Assembly: GCA_964463255.1 (NCBI GenBank)
Contig: CAYXBC010000047.1
Coordinates: forward strand, 1 to 23,474
Source: CAJBLF01 sp964463255
GTDB taxonomy: Bacteria > Patescibacteriota > Gracilibacteria > Absconditabacterales > Absconditicoccaceae
Length of the DNA stretch: 23,474 nucleotides
Direction of reading: 5' to 3'
The position numbers and the translations under genes were made by a program. Below are positions 19,973 to 23,474 of the stretch, one piece after another; position 1 is the first letter of the stretch, and each line of letters opens with the position of its first letter. The notes below the pieces were generated by a model. It was not told the DNA's origin. It did no database searches and saw only the letters and a program-made list of their open reading frames with translations.

Positions 19973-20446
19973 TTATTTAATATTTCTGAACTCTAGTCTA
20001 TTTCATTCTTGCAATCCATATTTTGCTGCGATACCCGCATTTATCTCTAAGACATATTTTGCTAAAATTCCGGGGTCATATATTTTACAAGGATCTGCTT
20101 CACAGGGTTGCGCCGTAGCACTATGCACGATAATACCGTTTTCATCGATCCGTAGCATATCCAAGGGTATCAGCGTATTTTTCATCCGAAAATCATAGCG
20201 ATCTGTTTTGGCGAAAATAAATAGCATCCCCTTGTCTTCAGCCATAACGCTGCGATTCATCAGGCCAATCTCGTGCTGGGCTTGCGTGCGCGCTACTTCT
20301 ACACTAAAACACTTGTCTCAACTACAGACTTGTCACCCTCTTGTGTTTCCGTGAATATATATGATACTACCATACACAATCATGCCTAGGAAAAGGAATC
20401 CTATCACGAACCGCATCCAGGTTGAATGTTTGGTATTGTGTTTCAT
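19973..20446 (-). CDS. DUF192 family exported protein
   Basis: A 157-residue protein with an N-terminal membrane anchor or signal (about 11-33) followed by a DUF192 domain (UPF0127). The core motifs are VARTQAQHEIGLMNRSVMAEDKGMLFIF, MKNTLIPLDMLRIDENG and YVLEINAGIAAKYGLQEG. DUF192 proteins are small beta-rich proteins without an established reaction. Two cysteines flank a short GQVCSGDKCFSVEV segment just outside the membrane, where both glycines are TGA. The fold would be extracytoplasmic. The gene is divergent from the DUF4230 gene with 53 bases between starts. Confidence 0.88.
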
Positions 20447-20487
20447 GCCGATTTAACTAGGATTTAAATCCATTATTTAGTTTTTTT

Positions 20488-20493
20488 TATGTA
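20488..20493 (+). promoter_or_regulatory. -10-like hexamer before the DUF4230 gene
   Basis: TATGTA sits 6 bases before the ATG at 20500, the same geometry as the Mur ligase promoter. It follows a T-run, there is no Shine-Dalgarno sequence, and a -35 box is not clear. Confidence 0.3.
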
Positions 20494-20499
20494 TCTCTC

Positions 20500-21126
20500 A
20501 TGAAACGTCTGGTAAAATACCTTATAGCTATCTTGCTTGTCTTGGTCTTTGTATATGTTTTTTGGTTATGGTTGCAATATAAATGAGCTACCGTCATCAA
20601 ACAGACGACTGTCTCGATTATGAATGAGCTTGCAAAAGTCGATACGCTCGAAACTGTCAAAAAATCTTTTACGGAAACTATAGAATGAGAACAACAATTC
20701 GCAAGCCTACTCCCTGATATATGAGTCGATAAGATTATATCTAGCGCATTATTCAAAGAAAAACTTAAGCTTGATGTCCAAGGCGAAGTAAGCGCCTGAT
20801 ATACTATCCATGATATTACCACCTGATCTATACTCGTCTCTCGTGATGGCACGGTCACTATAGTATTGGCGGATCCTGAAATCCTCGGAGTCACGCTCAC
20901 CTGAACGACCAAAAGCATACAACTCTGAATCATTACCCAAAGCGATATCGATATGGAAAACTCTCTGAGAACAAAAGCAGGCGATTTGATGATCCAAAAA
21001 GCATTGAGTGGAAATATCCTTCAGGCAGCTAAGATAAATGCACAATATGTCTTGCAGAACCTTTTCCTTAGTGCTGGCATCCAAATCAAGGAAGTTATCA
21101 TCAAGGGAACCTGAGACAGCAAATAA
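20500..21126 (+). CDS. DUF4230 family membrane-anchored protein
   Basis: A 208-residue protein with one N-terminal membrane helix (about 4-27) and an extracytoplasmic domain matching DUF4230: LDVQGEVSAGYTIHDIT, ILVSRDGTVTIVLADPEILGVTL and a C-terminal helix AKINAQYVLQNLFLSAGI ending in IKEVIIKG. The family has no known function. It uses TGA for most of its glycines, for example in YKGATVIK, IEGEQQ, DIGVDK and LTGTTK. The Mur and DUF192 genes on the other strand give no direct clue. Confidence 0.85.
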
Positions 21127-21227
21127 TCTCTCTATTTCCATTTGAAATCGCTTAGATAATCCATATATAGTCTTCACGTAATTTTTTTGTATTTTTTGCG
21201 AAGCTAACTATCAAAACTCTTTTTACC

Positions 21228-21233
21228 TATTAT
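21228..21233 (+). promoter_or_regulatory. -10-like hexamer before rplI
   Basis: TATTAT lies 10 bases before the rplI ATG (a second reading, TATAGA, lies 7 before). Transcription would begin within a few bases of the start codon. The gap 21127-21243 has no other feature apart from T-rich stretches. Confidence 0.35.
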
Positions 21234-21243
21234 AGATATACCA

Positions 21244-21894
21244 ATGCCTAAAAGAAAACTAGCAAACAAGACGGTTGAAGTCATCCTCTTGCAGAGCGAC
21301 AAACATCTCGGAGAAAAATTTGAAATCGTCAATGTAAAACCAATTTTCGCTAGGAATGTTCTCTTACCGAAAGCTATGGCTGTATTAGCAGATGCTAATA
21401 ATAAGAACAAATACGCACAGAAAATGAAAGCAGCTGAAAGTGATAGAAAAAAGAAGGCTGAAAACTTGGATGATCTCTTCGTTAAGCTTCATACTGATGG
21501 AAATATCAATCTTGTAAGGAAGGCTAATGCTGAGGGTACACTTTATGCTAAAGTCGATGAACAAGATATCGTTACTGCTATAAATAGCATATATGGTACT
21601 ACTATCGAACCACATTATCTTAAACTCAAAAAGAAAATCACTGCTCTTGGAACGTATGTTGTCCCTTTCTTGTATAAGGAATTTAAGAAAGAGATTACCG
21701 TCAAAGTTGATCAAGATCCAGAAGAAGCTGAAAAATTAGCTAAACATAAGACATCTAAGACAGCTTCATCTGAACCTACAGAAGATATCAAAGTCAAAAA
21801 AACTAGAGAAGAAGTCGCTGCTGAAAAAGAAGTCGCTAGACAAGAGAAAAGAGCAGAAACTATCAAGAGACTCAAGGAGAAATTTAAGGACTAA
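21244..21894 (+). CDS. rplI: Ribosomal protein L9
   Basis: Binds 23S rRNA in the large ribosomal subunit. The 216-residue protein has the L9 N-terminal domain (VEVILLQSDKHLGEKFEIVNVKPIFARNVLLPKAMAV), the long connecting helix (about 55-80) and the C-terminal domain (LYAKVDEQDIVTAI ... KKITALGTYVV). About 60 extra charged residues follow, rich in Lys, Glu and Ala, beyond the usual 150. All five glycines are GGN codons, so this is the only long gene here without an in-frame TGA. It stands alone, without rpsF, ssb or rpsR. Confidence 0.93.
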   Translation: MPKRKLANKTVEVILLQSDKHLGEKFEIVNVKPIFARNVLLPKAMAVLADANNKNKYAQKMKAAESDRKKKAENLDDLFVKLHTDGNINLVRKANAEGTLYAKVDEQDIVTAINSIYGTTIEPHYLKLKKKITALGTYVVPFLYKEFKKEITVKVDQDPEEAEKLAKHKTSKTASSEPTEDIKVKKTREEVAAEKEVARQEKRAETIKRLKEKFKD

Positions 21895-21913
21895 AAAATA
21901 ACTAAAGGTTGCT

Positions 21914-22116
21914 GAATGATTGACGAATGATTGACTAAAAATTGACCAACGGTGGCTGAATAATAGCTATTATTGGTCAATATGTAGGCATTTACTTAGG
22001 CAAATATTTGTCGTGAGGTCCGATAGGACGGACATTAGTCTAAAAGTAGAAGCATAACCATGCTTATCATATCCCCGGTCTTACGGGAACAAAAAAATCC
22101 GCTTAGGCGGATTTTT
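21914..22116 (+). ncRNA. Structured stretch downstream of rplI, possible small RNA or 3' UTR
   Basis: This non-coding stretch has two tandem 11-mers (GAATGATTGAC, 21914-21935), a 9-bp stem (ATTGACCAA 21941-21949 with TTGGTCAAT 21973-21981) enclosing the palindrome AATAATAGCTATTATT, then stems at 22018-22033 (GTCCG/CGGAC), 22050-22065 (AAGCAT/ATGCTT) and 22074-22087 (CCCG/CGGG), and a terminator. I recognise no tmRNA, SRP, RNase P or 6S signature. It may be a small RNA or the long 3' end of the rplI message. Confidence 0.35.
22096..22116 (+). terminator. Rho-independent terminator after rplI
   Basis: A 7-bp stem (AATCCGC / GCGGATT) with a TTAG loop, followed by TTT. The A-run before it would also serve the minus strand. 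Confidence 0.85.
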
Positions 22117-22124
22117 CTCTATGT

Positions 22125-22149
22125 AAAAAAACCGTGGGAATACCCACGG
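22125..22149 (-). terminator. Rho-independent terminator of the small membrane protein gene
   Basis: On the minus strand, a 7-bp G/C-rich stem (CCGTGGG / CCCACGG) with a 4-base loop is followed by seven T residues. It lies 4 bases after the stop at 22153 and back to back with the rplI terminator. Confidence 0.88.
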
Positions 22150-22152
22150 GTA

Positions 22153-22524
22153 CTATCGGCTTAGCGCCGAAACACACATACATGATAAGGGGAATACTAT
22201 GAAAATAAACACGAGAATGTTCCATAGTGCACCTAATAGTGTCAATACTATCAATACTGATACTATGAAAAAACTCAGAATAACCAATGGATGACAGCGG
22301 TTTTTTTGTACGATGAAAACAAATATCATCATCCATAGTGCATCAAGTACTATCACGACATATTGGTGCTCGTGGGTGAAATATGATATTCCTACCCATA
22401 CTACACCCATCAGTACAATCATCACCGACATGAGTATCCATTGAAACAGTGGTTTTGCCGCTGATTCTATACTTCTTATGAATCTCCAAAACATAGCTTT
22501 GTAATTCCTTACTACAGTTTTCAT
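22153..22524 (-). CDS. Small hypothetical membrane protein
   Basis: A 123-residue protein with four predicted hydrophobic segments (about 25-49, 55-73, 79-97 and 98-118) and a basic N-terminal tail (MKTVVRNYKAMFWRFIRSIE). I recognise no family. It has no in-frame TGA; its few glycines are GGN. It has its own strong terminator and lies 122 bases from the next minus-strand gene, so it is probably a single transcript or follows the 22647-23135 gene. The frame ends at TAG. Confidence 0.7.
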   Translation of the reverse strand: MKTVVRNYKAMFWRFIRSIESAAKPLFQWILMSVMIVLMGVVWVGISYFTHEHQYVVIVLDALWMMIFVFIVQKNRCHPLVILSFFIVSVLIVLTLLGALWNILVFIFIVFPLSCMCVSALSR

Positions 22525-22560
22525 ATTTTCTATTTTTTTTATTTTTACTATCTTTTGTGG

Positions 22561-22623
22561 TTATATTTATTTTACTATATATGTCAATTATATTTTTTGA
22601 TTACATTTACCTTTACTATATGG
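22561..22623. repeat. AT-rich 23-bp imperfect direct repeat
   Basis: TTATATTTATTTTACTATATATG (22561-22583) and TTACATTTACCTTTACTATATGG (22601-22623) are 40 bases apart, in the gap between two minus-strand genes. They could be a regulatory site, but low complexity makes chance similarity possible. Confidence 0.3.
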
Positions 22624-22646
22624 TCTGAGTTTTATATATCCGGTTT

Positions 22647-23135
22647 TTATCTACGTCTAGATCCAGATCATAAACTTGAAAGTCATATTGCCAATCTTAT
22701 GATGAGTATCAAGATCACAATATCTCAAACAAATTCACTTATTGACTCAGGCTTATCCAAAAATTTTTCCATGACAATCTCTTTTTGTTTTGCTTCTGAT
22801 AAATTTTCGAAATCGGGATATTTCTCTTTTATCTCATTGATCTTTTTGTTTAGTCCATCTTTTCCATACGATTTTACCAATGCGTTTATACTGTCTTGTA
22901 ATAATGAAACTGTTTGTGTTATATCTAGAGAATCATTTTTTTGTTTTTCTATGCCTTTTCCAAAATCAGCTGCTGTCGTTACATAGGTATTTGAATCATG
23001 CTTCTCTGCAGTCTTTTTTTGTAGGACCTCTATAATATTTTTATTGGTTTCTTTGGCGTTTGCCGCTATTCCTTCTTGTGCACCAGCAACTAATCCGAGT
23101 GTAGCAAGTCATAGTACAGCTTTTGATTTTTTCAT
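22647..23135 (-). CDS. Hypothetical secreted protein with C-terminal membrane helix
   Basis: A 162-residue protein with a signal peptide (1-25, GLATLGLVAGAQEGIAANA), a helical, Lys- and Glu-rich middle (about 28-128; IEVLQKKTAEKHDS and INEIKEKYPDFENLSEAKQK), and a C-terminal hydrophobic helix (about 133-155, FVGDIVILILIIRLAIGLSS) ending in basic SGSRRR. The order of signal, helical domain, helix and basic tail resembles a surface protein kept by a sorting-type tail, but no LPxTG is present. TGA gives glycines at residue 9 and in the tail. I recognise no family. A TATACT lies 11 bases before the ATG. Confidence 0.7.
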
Positions 23136-23146
23136 ATGTATGGTGT

Positions 23147-23152
23147 AGTATA
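23147..23152 (-). promoter_or_regulatory. -10-like hexamer before the secreted protein gene
   Basis: TATACT on the minus strand lies 11 bases before the ATG at 23135, giving a predicted leader of only a few bases. No -35 box is clear. Confidence 0.35.
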
Positions 23153-23264
23153 TAAAATTATTATTATGATTATATATATAATTTATTATCTGTCAAATTT
23201 TGTTATAATTGCTGCAATTAGCTACAATCAAGTAGCAAGTGCAATAAATTGAGTTACAAAAAAA

Positions 23265-23316
23265 AGAGAGATTAGTTAAGGTATTAGTGCTTATTTAACC
23301 CCTTAATAACCTCTCT
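23265..23316. repeat. Inverted repeat at the IS left end
   Basis: AGAGAGATTAGTTAAGG (23265-23281) and CCTTAATAACCTCTCT (23301-23316) form an imperfect hairpin directly before the transposase start. It could be the left terminal region of the IS or a structure limiting transposase translation. The right end is outside the window. Confidence 0.5.
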
Positions 23317-23317
23317 C

Positions 23318-23474
23318 ATGAAACATTATACATATTTTTCTGAAAAAGAAAGAGAAAATTTATATTTTCATCTTCTAGAGTGAAAAAAGCAGAAAGAAAT
23401 TGCTGGGTTAATTGGTAAAAATCCAAGTAGTATCAGCAGAGAAATTGCAAGGAATAGTGTATTGATAAGCCATG
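23318..23474 (+). CDS. IS30-family transposase, N-terminal fragment (cut by window edge)
   Basis: The first 52 residues of a transposase. The N-terminal HTH_38 helix-turn-helix reads FSEKERENLYFHLLEGKKQKE, then IAGLIGKNPSSISREIARN, a pattern typical of IS30. The DDE catalytic domain lies beyond the window. The Gly in LLEGKK is TGA, so the gene needs the UGA = Gly code and has been resident, or came from a host with the same code. A TATAAT at 23204-23209 may drive it. Confidence 0.82.

Noticed and set aside
21895..22090. tmRNA, SRP RNA or RNase P RNA after rplI
   Set aside because: No CCA-end, tetraloop, P4 or other conserved core of these RNAs was seen.

Overview
The window comes from a bacterium that reads UGA as glycine. 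Nearly every gene is interrupted by in-frame TGA codons at positions where the protein family has a conserved glycine, for example after KMSKSL in cysteinyl-tRNA synthetase, in the acetyl-CoA loop of an acetyltransferase, and directly before the lipobox cysteine of a lipoprotein. Real stops are all TAA or TAG. With the AT-rich composition and compact layout this points to the candidate phyla Gracilibacteria (BD1-5) or Absconditabacteria (SR1), genetic code 25. Read with the standard code, most genes fragment and several, including an ArsR regulator and a DUF2892 membrane protein, vanish. All coordinates below use UGA = Gly.

Layout. 1-247: tandem 55-bp repeat. 248-2512 (+): a SAM methyltransferase and metG, ended by a hairpin terminator. 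2609-6817 (-): a tight seven-gene operon headed by an ArsR-type regulator, followed by a NapH-like polyferredoxin, a DUF2202 lipoprotein, a rhodanese, a DUF2892 membrane protein, a thioredoxin-like protein with a cysteine-rich tail, and a PF03773-type permease. 6914-10950 (-): cysS, a PHP-domain protein, an MFS transporter and an unrecognised acidic protein.

11083-16282 (+): a four-gene operon with a large ATP-grasp/DUF1704 fusion, a second RimK-like ATP-grasp ligase, a GNAT acetyltransferase, and a secreted domain joined to a seven-helix membrane domain of the 7TM_transglut type. These families are known to cluster as amino-acid or peptide ligation systems. The fusion, the second ligase and the acetyltransferase make this the best candidate for an undescribed system in the window.

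16294-20446: a convergent minus-strand block with a Mur ligase, an AI-2E family permease, rnpA and a DUF192 protein, separated by members of a dispersed intergenic repeat and by a small MITE-like element. 20500-21894 (+): a DUF4230 protein and ribosomal protein L9, followed by a roughly 200-base structured stretch ending in a terminator. 22153-23135 (-): two small membrane or secreted proteins of unknown function. 23265-23474: the start of an IS30-type transposase, cut by the window edge.

Few starts have a Shine-Dalgarno sequence. Several have a -10-like hexamer 6 to 11 bases before the ATG, which suggests leaderless or near-leaderless mRNAs. No tRNA, rRNA or CRISPR array was found.
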